The notes beneath the pieces were generated by a model. The model was not told the origin of the DNA and did no database searches. It worked only from the letters and a program-made list of their open reading frames with translations. From Triatoma infestans (taxonomy: Eukaryota > Arthropoda > Insecta > Hemiptera > Reduviidae): a stretch of DNA of 64,000 nt. Below are positions 10,441-20,225 of this stretch, one piece after another. Numbering within the stretch: the stretch's first letter is position 1; each line of letters opens with the position of its first letter. Made by a program: the position numbers and the translations under genes. The DNA lies in the NCBI GenBank assembly GCA_011037195.1, contig JAAEAF010000232.1:310001-374000 (forward strand), written 5' to 3'.

Positions 10441-10830
10441 AATTACAATTTTTTACAACAAAAAAATATCTGGTGTGTAACACTCACACACATCTAAAAA
10501 ATGTTAACTTTCCTTAACTTTGTGGTATACGTAAATAGTAGTAAATTTAGTGATTAGCATACCGTAGAAGGAAGCTTAATGTCTCAACTCCCCCAGGAAC
10601 TCTTCTAAACCCAATTAGTTTGGATAAAAGTAAACATTACACCAAAAACTCTGATGTAATACACTCACATCACTTTCTCTTACGCTAATTAATACTTTAG
10701 TTAACAATTTTTCTTAAAAATTGCAATGTTCAGTTGGACTGACCCATACGGGTTATACTTGTATACCTGAGCGGCAATGTGTGGGAGCGACCTCACTCAA
10801 AAGCCACCAAAGCTTATGGAGTTGAAATTT
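10440..10830 (-). repeat. Family A ends, two in a row
   Basis: Two successive reverse copies of the palindromic end: ATCTGGTGTGTAACACTCAC near 10467 and CTGATGTAATACACTCACAT near 10650, each followed by CTTTCCTTAAC or CTTTCTCTTACG. The TTAGAAGGAAGCTTAATG-type block lies between them. Confidence 0.65.
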
Positions 10831-10835
10831 AAACC

Positions 10836-11635
10836 TAACTAATAAACATCTGTATTGGAATCAGATGTCTTGAAGAGGGATTTGATGTGATGAATAGGTG
10901 GATGTTAGTTAGAGATTTTTAGAGAGAAGTTACTCGAAATACGAACTACTAAATTACGAAAATAGACTATATTTTAACAATAATTTAAAGTGTTTGAAAT
11001 AGATATAACTACAATTAATTATTAGTGATTGATTGGAATAGATAACTAAGATGCACAACTATAAATGATTAATGAAATGATAATAAATATATGTTTAAGA
11101 CCTTGAATAGGGACGCGCTCGCGAAACTGCCTGAACTGACGTGAACTTCTGTCTGACTGTTGAATACTGATGTATAACTGATGAAGACTGATGTGATACT
11201 GATATAGACATCTCCTCCTCCAGTGAGGCGAAGTTTATATTGGTATTACTCACACATTGACAGGTGTGTAAGTACTAGCCACACTAAGACATCTCTTGCA
11301 GTGTGTTGACCCTAGGTCTTGAATAGGTCGGTGACCAGGGTGAGTTAGGTCAGTGACCAGGGTGGCGACAGATGATGGCCCGTCGGTGATTAACAAAGAC
11401 TGTTTGTAGCCAGGTGGCCTTTTGAGTGTTCGTTGACCCTTGTATGAAGGGAATACCGGCCAGGTAGCTTCTGTACACTGGCCGTATAATGACCCCTGTT
11501 TGAAAGGGTTTTAGCGGCTTTTCTTTAGCGGTGTTCCTTTGACCGTGCACTGACCCTCGTTTGAAAGGGTTTTTGTTTGCCGCGGCTCTTGAACTGAAGG
11601 TAGCGGCTGGCTGGAACCACTAGTTATAATTTATT
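10836..11635 (+). repeat. Family B, 800-bp repeat, copy 1
   Basis: Shares ordered blocks with the reverse copy at 47140-47945: AGATGTCTTGAAGAGGGAT, CCTTGAATAGGGACGCGCTC, CCAGTGAGGCGAAGTTTATA, AGACATCTCTTGCAGT, GGTCGGTGACCAGG and the CCACTAGTTATAA end. The ends show a short inverted TAGTGG/CCACTA. Size and non-coding nature fit a solo LTR or a non-autonomous DNA element; I cannot decide between them. A 66-codon reverse frame inside it is not a gene. Confidence 0.7.
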
Positions 11636-11639
11636 TAAA

Positions 11640-12140
11640 AATTAATCTTTTTCTTCTTGTTATCACATGCTATCACATTACACATCCGTCTCAAAGAAAT
11701 CCTTTTTTTTCGACTACTTAGGCCACAGGCGCCGAACTCTTTTTAAAGGGCCTCAAGAGCTAGGATGGCGCCTTCCTTCTCCTTGCAACGTCCTTGCGAT
11801 TTTTTATTTAAAGTAGGATGGATGGAGCCGGGGATTTCATAGCACGACTGCCACCTCCTCCACACTTTAGCTATAGAATCCAGTCGACTGTGGGAAGATA
11901 GTTGACAATGACGCGCAAGCCATCCTTTTGCTTTCTCACCTGATTGAGATGGAACAACAAAACTGTCGCCAACCATACTTCACTTCAGTTTTGCCTCGAT
12001 TTGCTTATTAACTTATTCTATGTAATTTTTACATTCTGAACACTCAAATACATTTTCTATGTATATATTATGTACTTATTCTCTGCATTATTATGCGCAG
12101 ACAATACTTTTCACATCATTACAACTAAACGACATAAAGG
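11640..12140. other. Unassigned; minus-strand frame of 77 codons
   Basis: Between 11976 and 11743 the minus strand encodes a peptide with WRRWQSC and a basic, glutamate-rich C-terminus (GRCKEKEGAILALEAL). I do not recognise it. It directly follows family B, so it may be an internal remnant of that element. It could also be chance. Confidence 0.3.
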
Positions 12141-12144
12141 GGAA

Positions 12145-12370
12145 TTGCTTCTGATGAGGGTGGAGTACTTTTTTAAATATTCCGACACTCTCTAAAGTAA
12201 ACTAACAAATAAATGGAAGTGAAGTCCTTTCATCAAACATTCCTTGTACTCCCCACTAAAATTTTAACCTAAAAACATTCATACTTACAACCAAACCAAT
12301 AGTTACTTTCATTCTATTAAATACACTCACGCTAATAAATACACTTATGCTAATAAATACATTCATACAG
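12145..12370 (-). repeat. Hairpin and 18-bp minisatellite module, reversed
   Basis: Reverse-strand version of the module at 14265-14456. It has about three units of an 18-bp repeat (core TATTTATTAG, reversed at 12311-12369) and, further left, a GGAATATT...AGTACT hairpin-like segment (12165-12190). The two modules point towards each other and could be ends of one composite element. Confidence 0.55.
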
Positions 12371-12399
12371 ATTAACATATTCACTCTAAATCCATTCAT

Positions 12400-12665
12400 A
12401 GAAAATCCGTTTAAAATCAATTTTTCCAGAAAAATGTTTCAAATAAAAGTGATACGTTTTTATCTGTGCAACAAGCTCCTGGTTTAAAGAAAATCGTTTT
12501 AATAGTTTTCGGAATAAATTACAAAAAAAAATTTCAAAAGCCTATTTATGTATAAACGCACTTTTGATTATCTGTTTTTTTTGTTGTTTGTTTTTCCAAA
12601 TTTGGAATTCTATAAATGTTACTAATGTGTAATAATATTATGTAGAGGGTAAAGCAGAAAGGCTA
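12400..12665 (-). repeat. Family A copy, diverged
   Basis: Contains TTTTTCCAGAAAAATGTTTC, AAAGAAAATCG and a degraded module start (GCACTTTTGATTATCTG), all in reverse orientation, ending in the AATATTATGTAGAGGGTA block. Confidence 0.65.
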
Positions 12666-12768
12666 GAATGAAATTTTGGTCTAATGACACTTATGGAATC
12701 GCTCTGGCGGTGACACGCAGAATTTTTTATTTTAGCACGTCGTATTTCATTGGCATTCCATCTTTTCG

Positions 12769-13150
12769 ATGGAAGATCAGTTACGCATGTTTTGGGAATT
12801 GGAAGAAGTTGATATTCCTAATATAGTTACTATTGAACAAGAAGAATTCCATCGGCATTTTGAAGGTACATACCAGCATGCCATTGGGCAAAATGTATAC
12901 AGTAGTAACTACAGTTTCATTAAGTTTAAATGTAGTTAGAATTAAAAACTACAAATGCAAGTAATTGTAGGTAGTTTTGAGTTTAATTTTTTGCAGGTCC
13001 AGGCAACATTGTATCGCTTTTTGTGCAGACCTAGAGAAAAATGTATCGGCAGGTTGTCCATTTATCCGGAAGGATAAGAAAGCTTCAAAAAATTTACTGG
13101 CGAAGAGATCTTGCAGGATCATTTAAGCCACTTAAACAGTGACTTATGTT
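12769..13150 (+). pseudogene. BEL/Pao retrotransposon pol relic
   Basis: Frame 12769-12900 encodes QLRMFWELEEVDIP and EEFHRHFEG, matching the segment just before the reverse transcriptase in BEL/Pao polyproteins (the FWEIEE and CEKHF region). After a 110-bp insertion the frame resumes near 13045 with MYRQVV, RKLQKIYW and WRRDL, matching the early reverse transcriptase of the same family. Frameshifts and missing sequence between the two pieces make it a pseudogene. No LTRs were recognised next to it. Confidence 0.75.
12889..12980 (+). repeat. Left arm of an inverted repeat, hAT-like
   Basis: TTGGGCAAAATG, AGTTTCATTA, ATTAAAAACTACAAATG and GTAGGTAGTT occur here, and in reverse complement at 13801-13893. 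The TAGTT/AACTA-rich composition and the GGGC-A-AAAT terminus resemble non-autonomous hAT elements, although no 8-bp duplication was confirmed. Confidence 0.55.
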
Positions 13151-13235
13151 AACTACTCCCTAAGTTTTCATTTTTCCCGTGTTTGCAGCGATGACAATAA
13201 TCGCTCTTCCATGACTGCCTTTCGGAATGGCAGTT

Positions 13236-13300
13236 GGGTCTAGGTTCCTTGGGATTTATGGCGTTAAAATTCAAATGTTATTTTGAGTTTCTTCAATGTA
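13236..13300 (+). repeat. Family E fragment
   Basis: GGGATTTATGGCGTTAAAATTCAAATG: the same segment recurs near 23815, 43260, 50005 and 57265. It resumes at 13898-13960, so the intervening TAGTT-rich sequence is an insertion. Family E normally lies beside the palindromic end of family A. Confidence 0.65.
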
Positions 13301-13893
13301 TAATATACAACAATATATGTATAAAACCTACAAAATGTAGTTGGTAGGTGTTTTTACAAGTATGTTTAACAACTAATCAAGTTATAGTTTGATTGTATAA
13401 TTACAACTAATAGTTGTATGTATTTATTAGTGGGAATGTATTTATTAGTATGGATGTATTTATTAGCGTGAATGTATTTATTAGAATTACAATTTCTTTT
13501 TGCTGAAACTTTTGAAGTGAAATAAGAGATTGAACTCGTGAAATTTTTTTGAATCAGATCGTGTTTGAAAGTTAGAAATTACAAATTAATTAGGAAATAA
13601 ATATATAAAACAGGATAGTAATAAGAAAAATAGAATAAGTTTCAATTAGTTATAGTTGTCAGTTTTAATTATAACTAAATAATAACTATAACTACATATA
13701 AGGAGGTAATTTCTTTTGCACCCACTTTTTCTCAACTAGTAGTTGTAATTTTCAACTATAACTAGTTTAGTTAAAAAAAAATAAAACTACAAAAGCAAAA
13801 CAACTACCTACATTTGTAGTTTTTAATTGTAACTACATTCCAACTAATGAAACTGGATTTATAATTTGTAATTGCTACTGCATTTGGCCCAAC
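13301..13893 (-). mobile_element. TAGTT-rich non-autonomous element with minisatellite
   Basis: Splits family E. It carries the right arm at 13801-13893, internal AACTATAACTA-type palindromes, and four exact-length units of an 18-bp minisatellite at 13420-13491. No transposase frame is visible. It is probably a hAT-like MITE; its boundaries are approximate. Confidence 0.5.
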
Positions 13894-13897
13894 TGTG

Positions 13898-14010
13898 CTC
13901 TATACTTATGTTAGGGTAAATTTAAAGAAAATCTGGGAATTTTATGATTGTATTAACTGCAATAAAAGAAAACTGTCGTGACGGAGTTCTACACCAGATT
14001 TTTGTTACTA
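13898..14010 (+). repeat. Family E and family A palindromic end
   Basis: ATACTTATGTTAGGGTAAAT, TTTTATGATTGTATTA, then CTGTCGTGACGGAGTTCTAC and ACCAGATTTTTG. This shows family E leading into the family A end. Confidence 0.65.
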
Positions 14011-14264
14011 TGCTATAGTTGTTGCTAGGAGATCTAACCGGCTGAAGGTAGACGCTCTGGCAGAAAAGTCTTGGCTACCGGAATAATAATAATAATAGCT
14101 TCACAGCTATGTGATTGGCTCAAAACAGTTTGGTGAACAAGATCAAATCGTAAGAGCAGGCCTGCCACATGACGAGCGCGCTATTCCAAGAGGGTTCTCC
14201 TTACATAAGAGAGCTATTTGCATATTTGAAATATATGAATTATATAATAGTATTTAGTCTAGAA

Positions 14265-14456
14265 GATAAGCTGGGTGATGGAATATCGAGTATTTCACCC
14301 AATTAGGTTAGTTATTTTAAAGGGGAAAGGAATATCGACTACTCTCCCCTTGAGTTTAGTATGCATATATTTATTAGTGGGAATGTATTTATTAGTATGA
14401 ATGTATTTATTAGCGTGAATGTATTTATTAGAGTGAACGTATCTATTGGCGAGAAT
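14265..14456 (+). repeat. Hairpins and five-unit 18-bp minisatellite
   Basis: Two hairpins (GGGTGA/TCACCC at 14269-14303; AAGGGGA/TCCCCTT at 14319-14350) share the inner sequence GGAATATCGA. They are followed by five units of an 18-bp repeat (14366-14456). The reverse frame across it encodes a six-residue repeat only because the unit is a multiple of three. Confidence 0.65.
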
Positions 14457-14574
14457 GTTGGAGTCAACCGTTTAGAGTAAGTTATATGGTTAGGATGCAT
14501 CTCGGGCTTGAAAGAAAATTTATAACAGATTTCAACCCCCATTAGGTTTAGGTCATTGAAGGATAAGTCCATTA

Positions 14575-14612
14575 AGGGTGTGCAGGAATATTTTTTAAAA
14601 GTATTGCACACC
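14575..14612. repeat. Hairpin, 8-bp stem
   Basis: GGGTGTGC pairs with GCACACCC around AGGAATATTTTTTAAAAGTA; the inner AATA and TATT could extend it. It has the same layout as the two hairpins just upstream. Confidence 0.65.
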
Positions 14613-14639
14613 CAAATTAGCTTATACATAATTAGCTTA

Positions 14640-15765
14640 TTAAATAGACTCCTTAGGATTAGTTGATACTTATATACTAAGTTGATATAAACCTAATGCA
14701 ATAAATAAAATAAAAATGCTTTTGGTTTTTTATAAATATATGGAGTTTAGTAGGATAAGGGATAGCACAAACAAGATTCCACACTTACCCTCGTCGATTA
14801 GATTGATGGTATAAGAGGGGATGTGTGGAAAAATCGCCTTAATCTAGTGCTCCACCCTACCTTGATGTGAAAGTATTATGGTGGATCCCAAATAAGATCA
14901 CAGCTCGTGTAGCCACGGATAGAGAGAGAAGTAATGTATACGGGGCGCTAATGGCCAAGGCAGTCGATGCGCCCAAAAAAAATCATAGTCCTAAATTTAC
15001 CATCTCACTCAGTATACAAGGTTCTTTTGTCTATTAAAAATAAAACTAACAGAACATGTCTTTTATCTAAGATATCCTACATAAAGATTTACAACAGGAT
15101 GATAAGAGATCTATGTCCAAAATTGTTAAGTTAAATTCGTTTCTAATGTTTATTTAAAAAAGTTTAAACAAAAATATTTGTAAACAAAATTTTATTATTT
15201 ATGTTATCAAGGAGTTAATAAGCAAGAACTGTTTATAGATAACATGAGAAGTGAAAGTTTATGTATTTGTATTTTTTTTTTGTTTGATAGTTTATGCGTT
15301 GAATATATATACACATATCATATATGCATACGTCCTTGTGAGGTGCGCTGAAAAGAGAGACTTACTCTCTTACAAGTAGGTCATATATGTGACGTGTACA
15401 GGGGGCGCACACCGTTATTACAAGGTTAGTGACACCACTGCTAACTTAATCCTACATCTCTTTTTTACATATATGTTTTCCTCCTACTGGTTTCCAACAT
15501 GGTTATCATCTCATTAATATAATCGATTCTTCCTTGGTCGATTAAAACAATACACTCTTTAATGAATAACCTTAGAAACTGGAGGAGGAGGAGGTTAGAG
15601 GAGGCTGGGAAGTTAATGGAAAGTAGGTCTAGCTTATGGTTAAAAATCTAACTGCTTAATTTATTAACAAGTTAGAAAAGATTTATTAATTTAAATAACA
15701 GCCACAATCTTAAACGTATGAAAACTAATTATTTGATAGAAAATAATGCAAGAAAATGTTTACGA
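14640..15765. other. Unassigned
   Basis: Includes a further hairpin (CCACAC...GTGTGG with inner CCCTC...GAGGG, about 14780-14830) and a GC-richer block with CACAGCTCGTGTAGCCACGG near 14905-14980. I recognise neither. The rest is AT-rich, with a purine run (GGAGGAGGAGGAGG) near 15581. Confidence 0.35.
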
Positions 15766-15960
15766 CTGGGAAAAATCTGGTGTGAAACACTCACACGGCT
15801 TTTTCTAACCTGCATTTTTTTAAGTTTATCACGATTCGAAATTTTTACAGAAAAATATTTAATTGGCTGACTAACCATACATTATACTAATATAGCTTTG
15901 GAGAGGCAAACCTATTCTCCACTTAGAGGCTTATACTAGAAGCTCGCGACAGCAAATAAG
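15765..15960 (-). repeat. Family A palindromic end
   Basis: AAAAATCTGGTGTGAAACAC then TCACACGGCTTTTTCTAACC and the following terminal sequence with TTATACTAATATAGC, in reverse orientation. Confidence 0.75.
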
Positions 15961-16129
15961 AGGATCCGAAAATGTTCGCCCTGGTGAATGCGAATTCATG
16001 TCATGCGAAGCGTTTAAATATGAGAGAGGAATGCAACGTATTTGGTTATTAAAGTGAGAATAACAGCAAGGAATAGGTGCTTATAACTTTTCAGAAAAAT
16101 TAACTTTCTTACATAAAAGACCCATGATA

Positions 16130-16450
16130 AGATCGGTAGTGCAATATGCGATCGAATGCTGGGTTTTGAACCAACAGATCAAGGCAGTCTTGAGAGTTAT
16201 GAGAAAGGAAAGCTTCAAGGAAGATATATGGTGGAATTAACGGGTGAGAAAGATGGAAAATCCGTACCTAAGTTGGTTAGGGCATTTGAAGAGGATGTAG
16301 GAGAACCGAATCCATAAACGTTTTCTGCATAGACAGCCGGAAGGCGTTAGAAGAAGAGGCAGGCCAAGATCAGATACTTTGATGATGCCGAAAGATGTTG
16401 AAGAAGATGGATGGGTGGCCAAAGGGGACAGTAAAGGCTATAGATAGAAT
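16130..16450 (+). pseudogene. LINE reverse transcriptase C-terminal relic
   Basis: Frames on the plus strand give YAIECWVL, then SWLGHLKRM, then RRRGRPRSD. This order matches the end of endonuclease-type LINE reverse transcriptases (YGSETW; the W-GH-RM zinc-like region; the GRPR basic tail). Stops and shifts break it. Related relics, each holding a different part, lie at 24440-24780 and 45680-45940. Confidence 0.75.
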
Positions 16451-16909
16451 TGAATGGAACAACCTCAACTTTCAGGGCTTTAGCGCTAAAGAGGAATGAA
16501 AATCTATTGGTTAATAGTGTTTGTATGTACTGAGTGGTCAGGTATCTATTTTAAACTGATAAAAATGATGCCAACTTATAATGATGAAAGTAATTATAAG
16601 ATAATCTTTAATTTAAAGTTCTCATTCCCAATTAATGACCCTTGTAAAAAAAGTAGCAAAAAGTAATACTTCTTTCAAAAAGTAACACCCAACTGCCCTG
16701 GGCAGAGGCGGATAGCAAATATATTTTACCGTACACTACTCATCTAAATCCCTATATGAGTAAATAAAATCTAAGATCAAGACCAGACAATCCGAAACCA
16801 CAGTATACCTCAGTTTTGCGGTCTACGGCTATAACCACTCAGTTATAGTGGCGCTTCGAATGACCCTTGTATGTAAATACACTTTTCTACGGCATCTAGA
16901 AAAATAATG
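16451..16909. other. Unassigned linker
   Basis: Probably the 3' flank of the LINE relic. A GC-richer patch (ACTGCCCTGGGCAGAGGCG near 16691) matches nothing else here. Confidence 0.35.
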
Positions 16910-17344
16910 TATCTTGTGCTTTAATCACTTCTTTCATATCTAAGGTATACGATATTATTGATCGTACAATCTGTTACTGCGAGTTTGACTAGTTACCAGC
17001 ATTTAATTTACAAGAAAAATACATATTATTGAGTTTTATCTCGAAAAAATAGACGCATATTTAAGATAGAGAATATAATTCATTTAATTTTCGACCATAA
17101 TCGCATATATGATAAGAAATTACCGAATAAAATTCTAAATGCGATGCAGAGCAGAGCCATTTTAAAAATAAACAACCCATTCGGAGTCATTCGCCGATTT
17201 ATATAATTTATACTGTGTGCATTAATTAGCATTCGGGAGTGAAATTTCAGATGGTTTCTACTCATCAGAAACAGGAATCTTTCATTGGAGTCTGATCTTC
17301 CAAAGTGCAGATTTCAAGTAGATTACCGCTATTGAAAGTTAATG
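16910..17344 (-). pseudogene. Mariner-like relic, second copy
   Basis: Shares with 3990-4440 the order TTTCATATCT, AGAATATAATTCATTTAATT, a CAGAGCAG block, CAACCCATT and CATTCGGGAGTGAAATTT. The coding signal is weaker than in the other copy. The younger mariner at 17347 is inserted immediately to its right. Confidence 0.45.
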
Positions 17345-18238
17345 TACGCGGGTCATTCAATAAGTAACGAGACAAATCGCTGTAGCTCTAATCAATACAA
17401 ATCTTTGGCTACTTTTCAATATAGTCACCAGCAACATTTATACACTTGTCCCCATCGTTCTTCTAATTTGTGTATATATGCCTCTGGCATAAAATTCTTT
17501 GAGTTGATCTCGATACCACTTTTGCACTTGATTTTTAACTTCTTCATTGGATTGAAAATATTTCCCACATAGAGCCTCTTAAGAGATCCAAACGAATGGA
17601 AGTCCGACGGGGCAAGATCGGGGCTGTAGGGGGAATGTGGAAGGATCTCCGACTCCACTTTGACTGATTTGAAACCTGGTTTCTTTGTGGGCGTCCATAA
17701 GTTGTCTTGGAACCCATCTTACACAAGTTTTCTTGTACTGCACCTTATTCTGAATAATGTTCTGGACAGTTCCACTCGTGTGCACTTCTTCAGCTATCAG
17801 TTCAACAGTAATACGCCTGATGTCTCGCGTTAATGCGAGATTCGAGGGAGGAAGTTGCAACTTCTACCGGTCGTCTACTTCGTTGCTTGTCACAGACACT
17901 TACACGGCCACTTTTAAACTGTTCTACCCATTTGTAAAGGTTCGAATAATTATTCTCATACACTTTTAACATTCTTTCATGGATTTCACTACTTTTGATA
18001 CCCTCTGCAATTAAAAATCTAATCACTGAGCGTTGTTCTTCCGAGGTGCGATGCTGGAGCGGATTCGCCATTGTTAATTGAATACATTTAGATTATGCTT
18101 ACGAAATACTCTCGAACAGCTGATGGGAAACTAAGTACAAGGATGCCAACTTGACGCACTTAAACTATTGTAATTGATTAAACAAACCGTTTTTGAAATA
18201 CAGCGATTTGTCTCGTTACTTATTGAATGACCCTCGTA
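17345..18238 (-). mobile_element. Mariner element, internally deleted, intact ends
   Basis: Bounded by 38-bp terminal inverted repeats (17347-17384 and 18199-18236) that differ at a single base and are flanked by TA on both sides (17345-17346, 18237-18238), the mariner target duplication. The length of about 890 bp is well short of a typical 1.3 kb mariner because the middle of the transposase gene is missing. The two ends could still be recognised by a transposase supplied in trans, so this is a non-autonomous copy. Confidence 0.93.
17425..18071 (-). pseudogene. Mariner transposase pseudogene
   Basis: Starts at 18071 with the helix-turn-helix region (SEEQRSVIRFLIAEG, YKWVEQFKSGR). It shifts frame near 17840 into RRITVELIAEEVHTS and RWVPRQLMDAHKETRF, then shifts again into LPHSPYSPDLAPSDF and KLEERWGQV. 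The sequence jumps from the linker straight to the C-terminal aspartate motif, so the segment with the first two catalytic aspartates is deleted. Only the last (YSPD) remains. It cannot encode active transposase. It keeps recognisable DNA-binding and C-terminal parts, so the loss looks fairly recent. Confidence 0.93.
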
Positions 18239-18600
18239 TAAGTGACCTATGACTCGACGTCCACAGTTTGAGGACATATTATTGAAGTCATTTTGAATAA
18301 AAAATATCTAATAAACATAGGTCTGAAAATGCTTCTTAACTGAAATAGAGCTATTGAATGGTGGCCAGCTGAAATTAATAAAAAAATATATTTGTTTTTA
18401 AACAGAACTTTATTATTAAAATATCAAATTTGATTATGTTCAATTATCAATTGTTCAGTTGCTTTCAATTGTGTTCAGCTGTTTTCAAGTGTCAGTTTTT
18501 TGTTTTTAAATTGTTTACGTCAGTTTTACAATTGATTTACTAAGTTATTTAATAAAATAACTTAAAATTGTAATTTTCAAATGAAGAATACGTATTGCAA
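18239..18600. other. AT-rich, no gene seen
   Basis: Contains several TTCAATTGT/GTTCAGYTGT repeats around 18438-18500 (a short degenerate tandem motif). It is probably the 5' part of the transposon relic that follows. Confidence 0.35.
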
Positions 18601-18604
18601 TTGA

Positions 18605-18975
18605 AACGCAAGGCGGTCAGTTGCAGAATATCAGAAGCGATTTCAAAGTAGTAGAGTACCAAATCGTATTCAGTGTAGAGTTTACCGAAGAGAGACAGGA
18701 TCTAAAACTAACAGACCTTAAGCTACCGCTGAACGTTACCGAGATCGCTTTGATCAAGAGGAAGCCATATTAGAGCGTATTGAATGTAGTCCATCTGCTA
18801 GTCAGCTAGGAATTTCTAATAGTACAGGGACTAGGCGAATGAAGATATGGAGAACTATAGGTTATTTGGGCTTATACCCATATCATTTCCAAAGAGTCCA
18901 AGCTTTGTTACATAGAATGAAAGAACATGGAAAGTTACGAGAGAAGGGGATGAAGATAAGGAAATGCTGAGTTAT
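18605..18975 (+). pseudogene. Tc1/mariner-superfamily-like transposase relic, DNA-binding half
   Basis: One frame from 18605 reads NARRSVAEYQKRF, then RVYRRETGS, a single TAA stop near 18719, then QLGISNSTG and GLYPYHFQRVQALL. This matches the N-terminal helix-turn-helix half of insect transposases with the LYPYHLQRVQ signature. The DDE half is missing here; a relic of a DDE half of the same type lies at 30216-30600. One stop codon in over 100 codons implies moderate age. Confidence 0.72.
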
Positions 18976-19695
18976 GACATTGATTTATGGTGATAAGAGA
19001 AAAGAAATTTTACATAATGTAGCAGATCAACCTTATAGCTAGCTTTAATGTTAATAAACTTACCAAGCATATAGGTCACAGCAAAAGTAGCAAAACATTA
19101 TCTTACCTGTAAACAAAACAAAACGGTTAAATTAATAAAACAAATTTCAATAATTTTATAACCAAACAAACAAAAATTGTAGATAATGTTGGACGAACTG
19201 TGAAAAAGAAAAAAAACATAAATAAAACCATCTGATACATTTGTTACAATGTCCCATACGCATAATTAATTACTAAGTTGAAATCCTTGGCACCCTATCA
19301 TACTTTTGTTTACCATAAAATTTATACAAACATATTCGTGGTACCTTCAGCATATTATTTTGTTTATATTATATATTTATATAAATAAATAAATGAGGAC
19401 ATTAGGATTTCAAATTTTAACACTTATTAGGACAAAATCAGATCATTTGTATGAATATTTGATATAAGTACTTAGTTTCTAGAAATTATATTTTGGAAAT
19501 ATTGCGTTTATGTCAAATTTTTGCGAAATTGGATCTTGTGTAAACTAACTTTGCCTTGTACAACAAATCTGTATTTTTACAGTGTTTAACCAAACATCCT
19601 AATTATGGACGAACGTCGAAAAAAAAAAAACCGAACGCTGATTACAAAATGAAGCAGGCTAATACAGAAGAGAAGAAATTGCTGAAGAATAGAAA
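18976..19695. other. AT-rich, no gene seen
   Basis: No supported gene or repeat. Confidence 0.4.
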
Positions 19696-20219
19696 AACCC
19701 TAAGGCGCAACAGCCCATGAAGGGCCAAGGCTCGCCAGACGGCGATTTGAATAGAGGGGCGTGTGGTAAACACGACGCAGTTCCCATTCCGTTTAGTTCC
19801 GGCATTCGCTACCTAGGGCGCTACTAACTGTAGCTTCCCACTTTGGCCGGGCCAGTGACCATTCTAGGCCTTCAAGTAGGGGACTTGTTCCCTCTACAAA
19901 ATGGTACCATGGGATCGTGAGCCAGCCCGGCGGAGTTCTGTCTCCACGCTCACGAGTTGAGGAAAGGTTTCGTGGTGGTCGAGGTTTTGCGATGATGATA
20001 GTAGAGTCCCAGTGTATCTGTTCTGTGGGAGGAAGTTGGTTGGTTTGCCTTCGGGAATAGTTCCGCCTTCTTCCAATCCCTCACAACAACATGTAGCTTC
20101 CCACTTTTTAACACAATGCTGGGTCAACACCGACTTTGCCCTCACGGGAATCGAACCCTGAATTCTCGCATGAAAGGTGCGACCATCAAGTGCGAAAGCC
20201 ACTAGACCATCGCGTGAGG
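19696..20219 (-). mobile_element. SINE S2, tRNA-derived, long form
   Basis: On the minus strand the head (20219-20140) folds as a tRNA: the 7-bp acceptor CCTCACG with CGTGAGG, box A GGTCTAGTGGCT, box B GGTTCGATTCC (20157-20147), and TCGCA/TGCGA as an anticodon stem. The body continues to the GGGCTGTTGCGCCTTAGGGC end. A 16-bp direct repeat (19829-19844 and 20092-20107) bounds a 263-bp segment that is absent from the copy at 27442. The 102-codon minus frame here is SINE sequence, not a gene. Confidence 0.85.
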
Positions 20220-20225
20220 ACGAAG

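Noticed and set aside
14339..14629. Minus-strand frame with a repeated six-residue motif
   Set aside because: The repeat is the translation of the 18-bp minisatellite; unit length divisible by three gives the pattern automatically.
20140..20219. Functional tRNA gene
   Set aside because: It folds like a tRNA, but it continues into the S2 SINE body, and a truncated copy of the same unit at 27442 has a target duplication.
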